Assembly (NCBI GenBank): GCA_024235675.1
Contig: JACKLZ010000001.1
Location: forward strand, 372,001-436,000
Reading direction: 5' to 3'
Source: Zoogloeaceae bacterium
Lineage (GTDB): Bacteria > Pseudomonadota > Gammaproteobacteria > Burkholderiales > Rhodocyclaceae
DNA: 64,000 bases
Shown here: positions 9,653 through 18,553 of the stretch, piece after piece
Numbering within the stretch: the stretch's first letter is position 1
Layout: every line of letters starts with the position of its first letter
Program-made: the position numbers and the translations under genes
Notes under the pieces: model-generated
Databases searched by the model: none
What the model was told of the DNA's origin: nothing
What the model saw: only the letters and a program-made list of their open reading frames with translations

Positions 9653-9999
9653 CTGACGTCTCCTGCTAGGTGCCGCATGAATCAGGCGGAGGGGAGCCGG
9701 TGTGCCGGGTTGCTGCCGTCTTCAAGTGCTCTAACGACAGTCCATCCCATAACTTGATGCCATCGGCGTGATGTTCAGTTTCCGCGTTTCCATGGTTCAG
9801 AGGAGGAAAAGCGTCACGGGTTCCCTTCATGTGGCGGGTTTTTTCAATGATTCACGGATGCCTCCGGTGAGCTCGCAGATGTGGTGATTTGCGTTGCGTT
9901 GTTCCAGCCAACCCCTGTGATAAACTTACCGTTTGTCTTCACTCAACGTAGCGTGTGCGTCCGACCATCAGGTCGTGGCGTGCCAGTCATTAGTCGGGA
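9653..9999. other. Intergenic region between divergent prkA and tig
   Basis: A 347-bp gap with no credible ORF. It must hold the promoters for both divergent genes. Only a weak plus-strand candidate for tig is visible (listed separately). No tRNA, riboswitch or long inverted repeat was seen. Confidence 0.6.
9899..9926 (+). promoter_or_regulatory. Candidate sigma-70 promoter for tig
   Basis: TTGTTC (9899-9904), a 16-base spacer, then TAAACT (9921-9926), about 75 bases upstream of the trigger factor start. It matches the consensus only partly; mapping of the 5' end would be needed. Confidence 0.3.
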
Positions 10000-11310
10000 A
10001 TGTTCATGCAAACCAACCAGGAAACCACCAACGCCCTCGAACGTCGCATCGACATTACGGTCGCCAAGGAGGCCGTCGAGCAAGAGGTTCAGGCGCGTCT
10101 CAAGCATCTAGGCCGTACCGTGAAAATGCCCGGTTTTCGTCCTGGGAAAGTGCCGCTCAAGATGATCGAGCAAAGCTACGGTGGTCAGGCGCGCTCGGAA
10201 GCCGTCGGCACGGCGCTCGAGAAAGCCTTTGCACAGAAAGTACAGGAAGAAAAACTGCGCGTGGCCGGTCAGCCGCGCCTTGAGCCGAAAGCCGAGGCCG
10301 AAGACGGCGCACTGGCCTTCACCGCCGTGTTCGAGGTGTATCCCGAAATTACGCTGGGCGAAGTCAGTGACAAGGCCATCGAGCGCCCCTCGCTGACCGT
10401 GAGCGATGCCGAAATCGACAAGACCATCGATGTGTTGCGCAAGCAACGCACCAATTACGAAACCGTCGAGCGCGCTGCAGCCGCTGACGACCGCGTGGTG
10501 ATCGATTTCACCGGTCGCAAGGACGGTGAAGTGTTCGAAGGCGGTCAGGCCAGCGACTTCCCGTTCGTGATCGGCGCAGGCAGCATGCTGAAGGACTTCG
10601 AAGACGCGGTTGATGGCCTCAAGGCTGGCGAGTCCAAGACTTTCAACATGACCTTCCCCGAGGACTACCACGCAGCGAATCTCGCCGGTCAGACCGTCGA
10701 ATTCGAAATCACCGTCAAGGAAGTCGGCGCAGCCAAATTGCCGGAAATCGACGCTGACTTTGCCAAGTCGCTGGGTGTGGCCGACGGCGACGTCGCCAAG
10801 ATGCGCGAAGAAGTGAAAGCCAATCTGGAGCGCGAAGTCAGCCGCCGGATCAAGACCCGCATCAAAGAGCAGGCCATGGACGCGCTGCTGGCCGCCAACC
10901 CGATCGACGTGCCCAAGGCGCTGGTCACCCGCGAAGCCGAGCAGCTGGCCGAAAACGCCCGTCGTGACATGGAAAATCGCGGCATGCAAACCAAGGATCT
11001 GCCGGTGTCAGCCGACTGGTTCACCGAGCAGGCCGAGCGCCGTGTCAAGCTGGGTCTGGTGCTGGCCGAGCTGGTTGCTGCCAAGGATCTGTACGCCAAG
11101 CCGGAGCAGGTTCGTGCCCTGATCGAAGATTTCGCCCAGAGCTACGAAGACCCGAAAGAAGTGATCGACTGGTATTACAGCCAGCCGCAGCGTATGGCGC
11201 AGGCCGAGGCTCTGGTGATCGAAGAGAACGCGGTTGACTGGGTTCTGAATAACGCCAAGACTGAAGACAAGGTCGTCGACTTTGACGAACTCATGGGCGC
11301 TACGGCATGA
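10000..11310 (+). CDS. tig: Trigger factor (ribosome-associated chaperone)
   Basis: A 436-aa trigger factor, full length for the family. It binds nascent chains at the ribosome exit and has peptidyl-prolyl isomerase activity. Visible landmarks are the N-terminal ribosome-binding domain with the GFRPGKVP signature loop, the FKBP-like domain (about residues 150-245, with IDFTGRKDGEVFEGG and the GLKAGESK segment) and the helical C-terminal arms. It is first in tig-clpP-clpX-lon, the standard proteobacterial order. The TGA overlaps an ATG at 11307, but the clpP start is probably further in. Confidence 0.97.
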   Translation: MFMQTNQETTNALERRIDITVAKEAVEQEVQARLKHLGRTVKMPGFRPGKVPLKMIEQSYGGQARSEAVGTALEKAFAQKVQEEKLRVAGQPRLEPKAEAEDGALAFTAVFEVYPEITLGEVSDKAIERPSLTVSDAEIDKTIDVLRKQRTNYETVERAAAADDRVVIDFTGRKDGEVFEGGQASDFPFVIGAGSMLKDFEDAVDGLKAGESKTFNMTFPEDYHAANLAGQTVEFEITVKEVGAAKLPEIDADFAKSLGVADGDVAKMREEVKANLEREVSRRIKTRIKEQAMDALLAANPIDVPKALVTREAEQLAENARRDMENRGMQTKDLPVSADWFTEQAERRVKLGLVLAELVAAKDLYAKPEQVRALIEDFAQSYEDPKEVIDWYYSQPQRMAQAEALVIEENAVDWVLNNAKTEDKVVDFDELMGATA

Positions 11311-11351
11311 TCAACGTCGGACATCCGACTTCAAACCATTCAGGCACGGCA

Positions 11352-11972
11352 ATGACCAGTGATTGGAATCCCGTTGGCCTCGGCTTGGTGCCGATGGTCA
11401 TCGAGCAAAGCGGCCGGGGCGAGCGCGCCTACGATATCTACTCGCGCTTGCTCAAGGAGCGCGTCATTTTCCTGGTCGGTCCGGTTAACGACACGACGGC
11501 GAATTTGATTGTGGCGCAGATGCTTTTCCTTGAATCCGAAAATCCGGACAAGGACATCTACTTCTACATCAACTCGCCGGGCGGGGCGGTGACGGCCGGC
11601 ATGGCGATCTACGACACCATGCAGTTCGTCAAGCCGAACGTCAGCACCCTGTGCATCGGCCAGGCGGCCAGCATGGGCGCCTTCCTGTTGGCCGCGGGCG
11701 AGAAAGGCAAGCGCTATTGCCTGCCGAACTCGCGGATCATGATTCACCAGCCACTGGGTGGTTTCCAGGGGCAGGCATCGGATATCGAAATCCACGCGCG
11801 AGAGATTCTGACCTTGCGCAGCCGGCTCAACAAGATGTTGGCGGACCACAGCGGTCAGAGCATTGAGCAGGTCGAGAAGGACACTGATCGCGATAATTTC
11901 ATGTCGGCCGAAGAGGCGACGCGCTACGGCATCGTCGACAAGGTTCTGACCAGCCGGGCCGATACGGTCTGA
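11352..11972 (+). CDS. clpP: ATP-dependent Clp protease proteolytic subunit ClpP
   Basis: Serine peptidase subunit of ClpXP. The catalytic triad is Ser107 (in GQAASMGAF), His132 (in IMIHQPLGG) and Asp181 (in DTDRDNF). The ATG at 11352 gives 206 aa beginning MTSDWNPVG before the conserved LVPMVIEQ, which matches usual ClpP length and has an AGGCACGG stretch upstream. An in-frame ATG at 11307 that overlaps the tig stop would add 15 unusual residues. clpX starts 19 bases after the stop, so the two are co-transcribed. Confidence 0.95.
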   Translation: MTSDWNPVGLGLVPMVIEQSGRGERAYDIYSRLLKERVIFLVGPVNDTTANLIVAQMLFLESENPDKDIYFYINSPGGAVTAGMAIYDTMQFVKPNVSTLCIGQAASMGAFLLAAGEKGKRYCLPNSRIMIHQPLGGFQGQASDIEIHAREILTLRSRLNKMLADHSGQSIEQVEKDTDRDNFMSAEEATRYGIVDKVLTSRADTV

Positions 11973-11991
11973 GCGCCAACGAGAGAGTGTT

Positions 11992-13260
11992 ATGACTGAG
12001 AAGAAAACGGGCGGCGAAAAGCTCCTGTACTGCTCGTTTTGTGGCAAGAGCCAGCATGAAGTGCGCAAGCTCATCGCTGGCCCTTCCGTCTTCATTTGCG
12101 ATGAGTGCATTGAGCTTTGCAATGACATCATTCGCGATGAACTGGCGGGCGACCACGGCGGCGAAGAAGGCCGCACCGACCTGCCCACACCGCTTGAGAT
12201 CTTCGAGATTCTCAATCAGTACGTGGTCGGCCAGCCGAAAGCCAAGCGCATTCTGGCGGTAGCGGTCTACAACCACTACAAGCGCCTCAAGCACCTCGAA
12301 GCGACCAAGGACGATGTCGAGCTCGCCAAGAGCAATATCCTGCTTGTCGGCCCGACAGGTTCGGGCAAGACGCTGCTGGCCCAGACGCTCGCGCGCTTGC
12401 TGAACGTGCCTTTCGTGATGGCCGATGCCACCACGCTGACCGAAGCCGGCTACGTGGGTGAGGATGTCGAGAACATCATCCAGAAGCTGCTGCAGAAGTG
12501 CGACTACGACGTGGACAAAGCCCAGCGGGGCATTGTCTATATCGACGAGATCGACAAGATTTCGCGCAAGTCCGACAACCCGTCCATCACGCGTGACGTG
12601 TCGGGTGAGGGCGTTCAGCAGGCGCTGCTCAAACTGATCGAAGGCACCGTGGCCGCCGTGCCGCCGCAAGGCGGCCGCAAGCATCCGAATCAGGACTTCG
12701 TGCAGATTGATACCACCAATATCCTGTTCATCTGTGGCGGTGCGTTTGACGGGCTCGAACGTGTCATTCGTGATCGTACCGAACAGGCGGGTATCGGCTT
12801 TGGTGCCGAGGTGCGAAGCCGCGAGGGCAAGCCGGCCTCCGAGACCTTGCTGAATGTCGAACCGGAAGATCTGGTCAAGTTTGGCCTGATCCCTGAATTC
12901 GTCGGGCGTCTGCCCGTGGTTGCCAGCTTGCAGGAACTTGACGAGGAAGCGCTGGTCAAGATTCTTACGGAACCGAAGAACGCGCTGGTCAAGCAATACG
13001 GCAAGCTCTTTTCCATGGAAGGCGTCGACCTCGAGTTTCGTGACGCCGCGCTGCGCGCGATTGCGCGCCGTGCCTTGAAGCGGAAAACGGGGGCGCGAGG
13101 TCTGCGTTCGATTCTTGAAGCCACATTGCTCGACGTCATGTACGACTTGCCGACGATGGAAAACGTCGAAAAGATTGTCATCGACGAAGGCGCAATTGAA
13201 GGCAGTGCCCAGCCCATCCTGATATTTGCTGATCAGCAAAAGGTTGCCGGTTCTAACTGA
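11992..13260 (+). CDS. clpX: ATP-dependent Clp protease ATP-binding subunit ClpX
   Basis: AAA+ unfoldase partner of ClpP (422 aa). The N-terminal zinc-binding domain has Cys14, Cys17, Cys36 and Cys39. Walker A GPTGSGKT is at 120-127 and Walker B IVYIDEID at 181-188. The IGF loop that docks to ClpP is present (AGIGFGAEV, about 265). An RBS-like GAGAG precedes the ATG. A strong 11-bp hairpin separates it from lon. Confidence 0.97.
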   Translation: MTEKKTGGEKLLYCSFCGKSQHEVRKLIAGPSVFICDECIELCNDIIRDELAGDHGGEEGRTDLPTPLEIFEILNQYVVGQPKAKRILAVAVYNHYKRLKHLEATKDDVELAKSNILLVGPTGSGKTLLAQTLARLLNVPFVMADATTLTEAGYVGEDVENIIQKLLQKCDYDVDKAQRGIVYIDEIDKISRKSDNPSITRDVSGEGVQQALLKLIEGTVAAVPPQGGRKHPNQDFVQIDTTNILFICGGAFDGLERVIRDRTEQAGIGFGAEVRSREGKPASETLLNVEPEDLVKFGLIPEFVGRLPVVASLQELDEEALVKILTEPKNALVKQYGKLFSMEGVDLEFRDAALRAIARRALKRKTGARGLRSILEATLLDVMYDLPTMENVEKIVIDEGAIEGSAQPILIFADQQKVAGSN

Positions 13261-13286
13261 ATTCGGGGTTGCTATCTTGAATTTGC

Positions 13287-13314
13287 ATCACGGGCCCCCA
13301 TCTGGGCCCGTGAT
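13287..13314 (+). terminator. Hairpin between clpX and lon
   Basis: An 11-bp perfect stem, ATCACGGGCCC (13287-13297) with its complement (13304-13314), and a 6-base loop, followed by CCCTTTCT. The T-run is short, so it may be a partial terminator or an RNA-processing signal between clpX and lon rather than a full stop. Confidence 0.5.
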
Positions 13315-13334
13315 CCCTTTCTGAAGGAAAAGTC

Positions 13335-15755
13335 ATGTCTGGCACCCAGGAGTTGCCGCAGGAGCAGATGGAATTCCCGCTTCTGCCGCTGCGTGATGTG
13401 GTGGTTTTCCCCCACATGGTGATCCCACTGTTTGTGGGGCGTCCGAAATCAATCAAAGCCCTTGAGATGGCCATGGAAGGCGCCAAGAGCATTTTGCTCG
13501 TGGCCCAGAAGTCCGCCGCTCAAGACGAGCCCGGTGCTGGCGATCTGTACAACATCGGCTGTGTCGCCAATATCTTGCAGATGCTCAAGTTGCCCGACGG
13601 CACTATCAAGGTGCTGGTCGAAGGTGTGCAGCGGGCCAATCTGGACTCGGTGACCGATCTGGATAGCGTCTTCACCGCGAAGGCGACACCGATCCCGATC
13701 GCCGAAGTGGCTTCGCACGAAGTCGAAGCGATGCGCCGGGCGATCATTGCCCAGTTCGATCAGTACGTAAAACTCAACAAAAAGATACCCCCCGAGATTC
13801 TGACCTCGCTGGGCGGTATTGAAGAGTCGGGCCGTTTGGCCGACACCATCGCCGCGCACCTGCCGCTCAAGCTTGAGCAGAAGCAGGAAGTGCTCGAAAT
13901 GTTCGACGCCACGGCGCGTCTTGAACGTCTGTTGTCCCAGCTTGAATCCGAGCTCGACATTCTTCAGGTCGAAAAGCGTATCCGTGGCCGCGTCAAACGG
14001 CAGATGGAAAAGAGTCAGCGCGAGTACTACCTGAACGAGCAGGTCAAAGCCATCCAGAAAGAGCTTGGCGAAGGTGAGGACGGCGCCGACCTTGAGGAAC
14101 TCGATCGCAAGATCAAGGCCTCCGGGATGAGCAAGGAAGCGCTGGCCAAAGCCAACAGCGAACTCAAGAAGCTTCGTTTGATGTCGCCGATGTCCGCCGA
14201 GGCAACGGTTGTGCGCAACTACATCGAGACCGTGATCGGCCTGCCGTGGAAAAAACGCTCGCGCATCCACAAGGACTTGCAGGAGGCCGAGAAAGTGCTC
14301 GACAAGGAGCACTACGGCCTCGACAAGGTCAAGGAGCGCATTGTTGAGTACCTGGCGGTCCAGCAACGCGTGGACAAGCTGAAAGCGCCGATTCTGTGCC
14401 TTGTGGGCCCCCCCGGCGTTGGCAAGACCTCGCTCGGTCAGTCGATTGCGCGGGCCACCAATCGCAAGTTCGTGCGTATGTCGCTGGGTGGTGTTCGTGA
14501 CGAGGCCGAAATTCGCGGCCATCGCCGCACCTATATCGGCTCCATGCCGGGCAAGATTCTGCAGAACATGACGAAGGTCGCGGTCAAGAATCCGCTCTTC
14601 TTGCTCGACGAAGTCGACAAGATGGGGCAGGACTTCCGCGGTGATCCGTCGTCGGCCTTGCTGGAAGTGTTGGATCCCGAGCAGAACTCGACTTTCGTCG
14701 ATCATTACGTCGAAGTTGAATATGACCTGTCCGATGTCATGTTCGTGGCCACCGCAAACACGCTGAACATTCCTGCGGCGCTGTTGGACCGTATGGAAGT
14801 GATTCGATTGTCCGGCTACACCGAGGACGAGAAAATCAACATTGCGCAGCGCTATCTGGTGCCCAAGCAATTGAGCGCCAATGGCCTCAAGAAAGACGAA
14901 GTGACCATCACCGAAGACGCGCTCCGCGACACCATTCGCTACTACTCGCGTGAAGCCGGTGTGCGCAGTCTGGAACGTGAAATCTCCAAGATCTGCCGCA
15001 AGGTCGTGCGCGCGCTGGTGCTGCGCAAGCGCGCCACCAAAATTGTTGTGAACAGCAAGAGCCTCGACAAATATCTGGGCGTTCGTCGCTACAGCTTCGG
15101 CATGGCGGAGAAGGAAAACCAGGTGGGGCAGGTGACGGGGCTTGCCTGGACGGAAGTCGGCGGTGAGCTGTTGACGGTCGAGGCGGTGGTCTTGCCGGGT
15201 AAAGGCAAAGTGGTCAATACCGGCAAACTTGGCGAAGTCATGCAGGAATCAATCCAGGCGGCCTTGTCAGTGGTGCGCCGTCGCGCGCGCTCGCTCGGTA
15301 TTGCTGAGGACTTTTATCAGAAGAGCGATCTGCACATTCACTTGCCCGAGGGCGCCATTCCGAAAGACGGTCCTTCCGCAGGTGGTGCCATCACGACGGC
15401 CATGGTATCGGCGCTGACCGGCATTCCGGTGCGTTGCGATGTGGCAATGACCGGCGAAATCACGCTGCGCGGTGAGGTGTTGCCGATCGGTGGTCTCAAG
15501 GAAAAGCTGCTGGCTGCCGTGCGCGGCGGGATCACCACAGCGTTGATTCCGGAAGAGAACGTCAAGGATCTGGCGGAAATGCCCGACAACATCAAGAATG
15601 CACTGGAGATCGTGCCGGTGCGTTGGATCGATCAGGTGCTTGAGCATGCGCTGGAGCGTCGGCCGGAGCCCTTGCCACCGGTGTCTGCAGATGGCAGTGC
15701 GACGGTTTCGGACGCCGAGAAGGCGGCTGATCCGCAGAACTTGCGAGCGCACTGA
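13335..15755 (+). CDS. lon: Lon protease (endopeptidase La)
   Basis: A full-length 806-aa bacterial LonA. The order is an N-terminal substrate-binding domain (LPLLPLRDVVVFPHM), a coiled-coil region, an AAA+ domain with Walker A GPPGVGKT and Walker B FLLDEVDK, and a C-terminal Ser-Lys protease domain with Ser681 in DGPSAGG and Lys722 in GGLKEKL. It degrades misfolded and regulatory proteins in the cytoplasm. AAGGAAAA forms the ribosome-binding site. A heat-shock promoter might be expected, but none was identified in the short spacer after clpX. Confidence 0.97.
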   Translation: MSGTQELPQEQMEFPLLPLRDVVVFPHMVIPLFVGRPKSIKALEMAMEGAKSILLVAQKSAAQDEPGAGDLYNIGCVANILQMLKLPDGTIKVLVEGVQRANLDSVTDLDSVFTAKATPIPIAEVASHEVEAMRRAIIAQFDQYVKLNKKIPPEILTSLGGIEESGRLADTIAAHLPLKLEQKQEVLEMFDATARLERLLSQLESELDILQVEKRIRGRVKRQMEKSQREYYLNEQVKAIQKELGEGEDGADLEELDRKIKASGMSKEALAKANSELKKLRLMSPMSAEATVVRNYIETVIGLPWKKRSRIHKDLQEAEKVLDKEHYGLDKVKERIVEYLAVQQRVDKLKAPILCLVGPPGVGKTSLGQSIARATNRKFVRMSLGGVRDEAEIRGHRRTYIGSMPGKILQNMTKVAVKNPLFLLDEVDKMGQDFRGDPSSALLEVLDPEQNSTFVDHYVEVEYDLSDVMFVATANTLNIPAALLDRMEVIRLSGYTEDEKINIAQRYLVPKQLSANGLKKDEVTITEDALRDTIRYYSREAGVRSLEREISKICRKVVRALVLRKRATKIVVNSKSLDKYLGVRRYSFGMAEKENQVGQVTGLAWTEVGGELLTVEAVVLPGKGKVVNTGKLGEVMQESIQAALSVVRRRARSLGIAEDFYQKSDLHIHLPEGAIPKDGPSAGGAITTAMVSALTGIPVRCDVAMTGEITLRGEVLPIGGLKEKLLAAVRGGITTALIPEENVKDLAEMPDNIKNALEIVPVRWIDQVLEHALERRPEPLPPVSADGSATVSDAEKAADPQNLRAH

Positions 15756-15771
15756 ACGCTCGGTGTTTGGA

Positions 15772-15797
15772 AAACGGCCGCCTCTGCGGCCGTTTTC
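15772..15797 (+). terminator. Rho-independent terminator after lon
   Basis: AAAACGGCCGC, a short CTCT loop, then the complement ending GCGGCCGTTTT followed by CTTTT, 17 bases after the lon stop. Confidence 0.8.
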
Positions 15798-15825
15798 TTT
15801 TGGGCGTTTGCGCTGCACCGCGCCT

Positions 15826-15855
15826 TGACAGTCCTAAAAAGGCCACGCTATAAAA
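15826..15855 (+). promoter_or_regulatory. Sigma-70 promoter for the HU gene
   Basis: TTGACA (15826-15831), an 18-base spacer and TATAAA (15850-15855), a near-consensus promoter about 95 bases upstream of the HU start and downstream of the lon terminator. It may also drive the two following tRNA genes. Confidence 0.75.
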
Positions 15856-15949
15856 CCACAGCGTTACCCGCCAGCACTGCCGCGATGCCGCACCGTTCCA
15901 GGGCGGAATGGCGGTTGTTGCCCACATCTAAAAACGAAAGGGGACATCC

Positions 15950-16222
15950 GTGAATAAATCCGAACTGATCGATCAAATCGCTGAGCAGGCTGATCTGTCG
16001 AAAGCGGCTGCTGGCCGGGCGCTTGATGCGGCCATCGGGGCCGTGTCGACAGCGCTGAAAAAAGGCGGCACGGTAACGCTCGTGGGCTTTGGCACCTTCT
16101 ATGTCGGTAAGCGCGCGGCGCGAACCGGGCGCAATCCGCGCACCGGCGCAGCCATCAAGATCAAATCAGCGAAAGTGCCGAAGTTTCGCGCTGGCAAAGC
16201 CCTCAAAGATACAGTAAACTAG
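15950..16222 (+). CDS. hupB: DNA-binding protein HU (beta type)
   Basis: A 90-aa nucleoid protein of the HU/IHF family. It begins with GTG, preceded by AAAGGGGAC. The N-terminal helices (NKSELIDQIAEQADLSK) are followed by the DNA-binding arm region with the HU signature GRNPRTG and the closing KVPKFRAGKALKD. The Pro and flanking Arg/Lys of the beta arm are intact. Its position after lon and before ppiD matches hupB in many proteobacteria. Confidence 0.95.
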   Translation: MNKSELIDQIAEQADLSKAAAGRALDAAIGAVSTALKKGGTVTLVGFGTFYVGKRAARTGRNPRTGAAIKIKSAKVPKFRAGKALKDTVN

Positions 16223-16251
16223 CGCGCTTTCGGGCCTTGCGGCCCGAGCGC

Positions 16252-16327
16252 GGGTGCTTAGCTCAGTTGGTAGAGCGTCGCCCTTACAAGGCGAATGTCG
16301 GCGGTTCGAACCCGTCAGCACCCACCA
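16252..16327 (+). tRNA. tRNA-Val (anticodon UAC)
   Basis: A 76-nt tRNA with encoded CCA. The acceptor stem GGGTGCT pairs with AGCACCC. The anticodon stem TCGCC/GGCGA encloses CTTACAA, giving anticodon TAC. D-arm GCTCAGTTGGTAGAGC and T-loop GGTTCGAACCC are standard. It follows a GC-rich hairpin (16231-16246) after the HU gene. Confidence 0.97.
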
Positions 16328-16336
16328 GCGCACCGC

Positions 16337-16413
16337 GGAGTGGTAGTTCAGTTGGTTAGAATACCGGCCTGTCACGCCGGGGGTCGCGGGTTCGAGTCCC
16401 GTCCACTCCGCCA
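16337..16413 (+). tRNA. tRNA-Asp (anticodon GUC)
   Basis: A 77-nt tRNA with encoded CCA and discriminator G. The acceptor stem GGAGTGG pairs with CCACTCC. The anticodon stem CCGGC/GCCGG encloses CTGTCAC (anticodon GTC). It is nearly identical in pattern to E. coli tRNA-Asp. Confidence 0.97.
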
Positions 16414-16421
16414 GACCAAAC

Positions 16422-16450
16422 AAAGGCGAGCGCTGCGTTCGCCTTTTTTT
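16422..16450 (+). terminator. Terminator after the Val-Asp tRNA pair
   Basis: AAAGGCGA, a short GCGCTGCG-type loop, TCGCCTTT and a run of seven T. It closes the hupB-tRNA transcript before ppiD. Confidence 0.85.
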
Positions 16451-16508
16451 ATGCGAGTTTCGCTTTCGCGATACCATCCGCCTTTCAACGCTCTACTTGG
16501 TCCTAAAC

Positions 16509-18413
16509 ATGTTTGAGGCAGTTCGAAACAACAAGCGCATCGCGCAAGTCATTCTCGCCCTGATTTCGGTGACCTTCGGTTTCTTCGGTATCGAGTCCTA
16601 CCTCAACAACAACGGTGCTGTTGGTGAGGTCGCTACGGTCGGCGGTACGCCCATTTCGGCGTATGAGTTCGAGCAGGCGGTTCGGGAGCAGCAAGACCGG
16701 ATCCGGGCGGCAAACGAGGGGCAGGTCGATCCGGCAACCTTTCAGGATCCGCTGTTCCGACGCGCGGTACTCGACAATCTGGTGAACCAGCGTTTGCTGT
16801 CCTTGTTCGCCAGCGAGCATCGTCTGTCCGTTTCCGACGACCAACTGCGCCAGACAATTGCCGGCATTCCCGCGTTTCAGGAAGACGGACAGTTTTCGAA
16901 CGCACGCTATCAAGCCGCCCTGCGTGGCCAGGGCATGAACGACCTGAGCTTCCAGGAGCGCCTCCGTGGCGAACTGGCTTACCAGCAAGTGCTCAGCGCG
17001 ATGGGTGAGGCGGCGATGGTGCCGAAGTCCGCAGTATCGCGTGTGCTCTCCGCCCAGTTGGAGGAGCGGACGGTGCATATGGTGCGCTTCGAGCCTGAGG
17101 CTTATCTCAAGTCGGTTGAGATTACGCAGGAGGCCGCCAAGGCGTACTACGACGCGAACATCGAAAGCTATGCTGTGCCCGCCCGGGTCAAGCTGTCCTA
17201 CCTGGTGTTGAGCGCAGATACGCTGAAGTCGAAAGTCAGTGTGTCCGATGATGAACTGCGCGCCGAGTACGAGCAGACGAAACAGAATCTCGGCACGCCC
17301 GAAGAGCGCAAGGCGCGCCATATTCTGGTTCAGGTGGCGGCTGATGCGTCGGATGCTGACGTGGCTGCTGCGCGCACGAAAGCAGAGGGCTTGCTGGCCG
17401 AGATCAAGGCAGACGGTACCCGTTTCGAGGCCATCGCCAAGACAGCGTCTGATGACCCGGGCTCTTCAGCCAATGGTGGGGATTTGGGGTTCTTTGGCCG
17501 GGGCGCAATGCTCAAGCCCTTCGAAGACGCGGCGTTTTCGCTGGCGGCCGGCGAAGTGAGCGAGCTGGTCCGCTCCGATTTCGGCTTCCATATCATCCGC
17601 GTCGACGAAATCCGCAAAGCAACAATCCCGTCCTTCGAGAACGCGCGTGGCCAACTGGAAAGCGTGCTGCGCGAGCGTGCAGCCAGCCGCCGTTTCGCGG
17701 AATCCGCTGAGCAGTTTGCCAATCTGGTGTATGAGCAACCGGATTCGCTGGAGCCGGCAGCAAACCAGTTTGGTCTTGAAATCCGTTCGACCGACGACTG
17801 GATTCAGAAAGGCGCGACGACGGTGGCGGGGTTCGAGTCGCCCGCACTGGCCGAAGCGGTGTTTTCACAGTCGGCCATCAACAGCAAACACAATACTGAC
17901 GCCATCGATATCGGCAATAACACGATTGTGGCCGCGCGTGTGTCGGCGTACGAACCCGCGCAGCGGCGGAGTTTCGATGAAGTAAAACCCGATGTCGAAT
18001 CGCAACTGCGTAAGCAACAAGCCGCAGACGCGGCAGCGAAGGCTGGTGCGGATCAGCTGGCTGCACTGACCAAAGGTGAGAAGGTCGAATTGAAGTGGGG
18101 TGACCCGATCAAGCTTCAGCGCGGCCTGCCGATGCTTCCGCCGAATGCGATGACCACGGTCTTCGCCGTGCCGTCAGACGCCTTGCCCGCCTATACCGGG
18201 GTGAGCGTGGCCGGTGCGGGCTATGCGCTGTTCCGCGTTGATGCGGTCAAGAAGGTGGCGATCGATGACAAGGATCCACGCCTGGCGACGATGACCGGCC
18301 AGTATGCACAGTTGATGGGTGCGCAGGATTTGCGTGCCTTTCTGAGCGCACTGCGCGAGCGCTATGCTGTGAAGATTAACGCGGCGGCGCTGTCGACCGA
18401 CGGCAATGGTTGA
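16509..18413 (+). CDS. ppiD: Periplasmic folding chaperone PpiD (SurA N-terminal / parvulin)
   Basis: Inner-membrane-anchored periplasmic chaperone of 634 aa. An N-terminal transmembrane segment (IAQVILALISVTFGFFGI) is followed by a SurA-like N domain, a parvulin-type rotamase domain (KARHILVQV ... GGDLGFFGRGAM ... FGFHIIRVDEI, about residues 255-365) and a C-terminal SurA-like part. I chose the ATG at 16509 (MFEAVRNNKR), because it places a short basic stretch directly before the membrane segment; an in-frame TTG 12 bases upstream is weaker. Its position after hupB is conserved. It assists folding of secreted outer-membrane proteins. Confidence 0.92.
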   Translation: MFEAVRNNKRIAQVILALISVTFGFFGIESYLNNNGAVGEVATVGGTPISAYEFEQAVREQQDRIRAANEGQVDPATFQDPLFRRAVLDNLVNQRLLSLFASEHRLSVSDDQLRQTIAGIPAFQEDGQFSNARYQAALRGQGMNDLSFQERLRGELAYQQVLSAMGEAAMVPKSAVSRVLSAQLEERTVHMVRFEPEAYLKSVEITQEAAKAYYDANIESYAVPARVKLSYLVLSADTLKSKVSVSDDELRAEYEQTKQNLGTPEERKARHILVQVAADASDADVAAARTKAEGLLAEIKADGTRFEAIAKTASDDPGSSANGGDLGFFGRGAMLKPFEDAAFSLAAGEVSELVRSDFGFHIIRVDEIRKATIPSFENARGQLESVLRERAASRRFAESAEQFANLVYEQPDSLEPAANQFGLEIRSTDDWIQKGATTVAGFESPALAEAVFSQSAINSKHNTDAIDIGNNTIVAARVSAYEPAQRRSFDEVKPDVESQLRKQQAADAAAKAGADQLAALTKGEKVELKWGDPIKLQRGLPMLPPNAMTTVFAVPSDALPAYTGVSVAGAGYALFRVDAVKKVAIDDKDPRLATMTGQYAQLMGAQDLRAFLSALRERYAVKINAAALSTDGNG

Positions 18414-18458
18414 GAGGGTCGTGCTCTGAGCTGACCGGCCTTTCGGGCAGGGTTCGGA

Positions 18459-18490
18459 AAAATGCCGCCTGGCTGGGCGGCATTTTTTTT
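18459..18490 (+). terminator. Terminator after ppiD
   Basis: AAATGCCGCC, loop TGGCT, GGGCGGCATT and an eight-T run, about 45 bases after the ppiD stop. Confidence 0.85.
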
Positions 18491-18500
18491 GGTGCGTCAC

Positions 18501-18539
18501 AAAAAAATACCCCGGCGCATTACGCCGGGGTATTTTTTT
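18501..18539 (-). terminator. Terminator of fabI (probably bidirectional)
   Basis: A seven-A run, TACCCCGGCG, loop, CGCCGGGGTA and a seven-T run: a symmetric hairpin with A/T runs on both sides. It ends fabI on the minus strand and can act as a second terminator for ppiD on the plus strand. Confidence 0.85.
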
Positions 18540-18553
18540 GACCGGTGAAACGA

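Noticed and set aside
16231..16246. GC-rich hairpin after hupB as a terminator
   Set aside because: No T-run follows and tRNA-Val starts six bases later; it is more likely part of tRNA processing or incidental.
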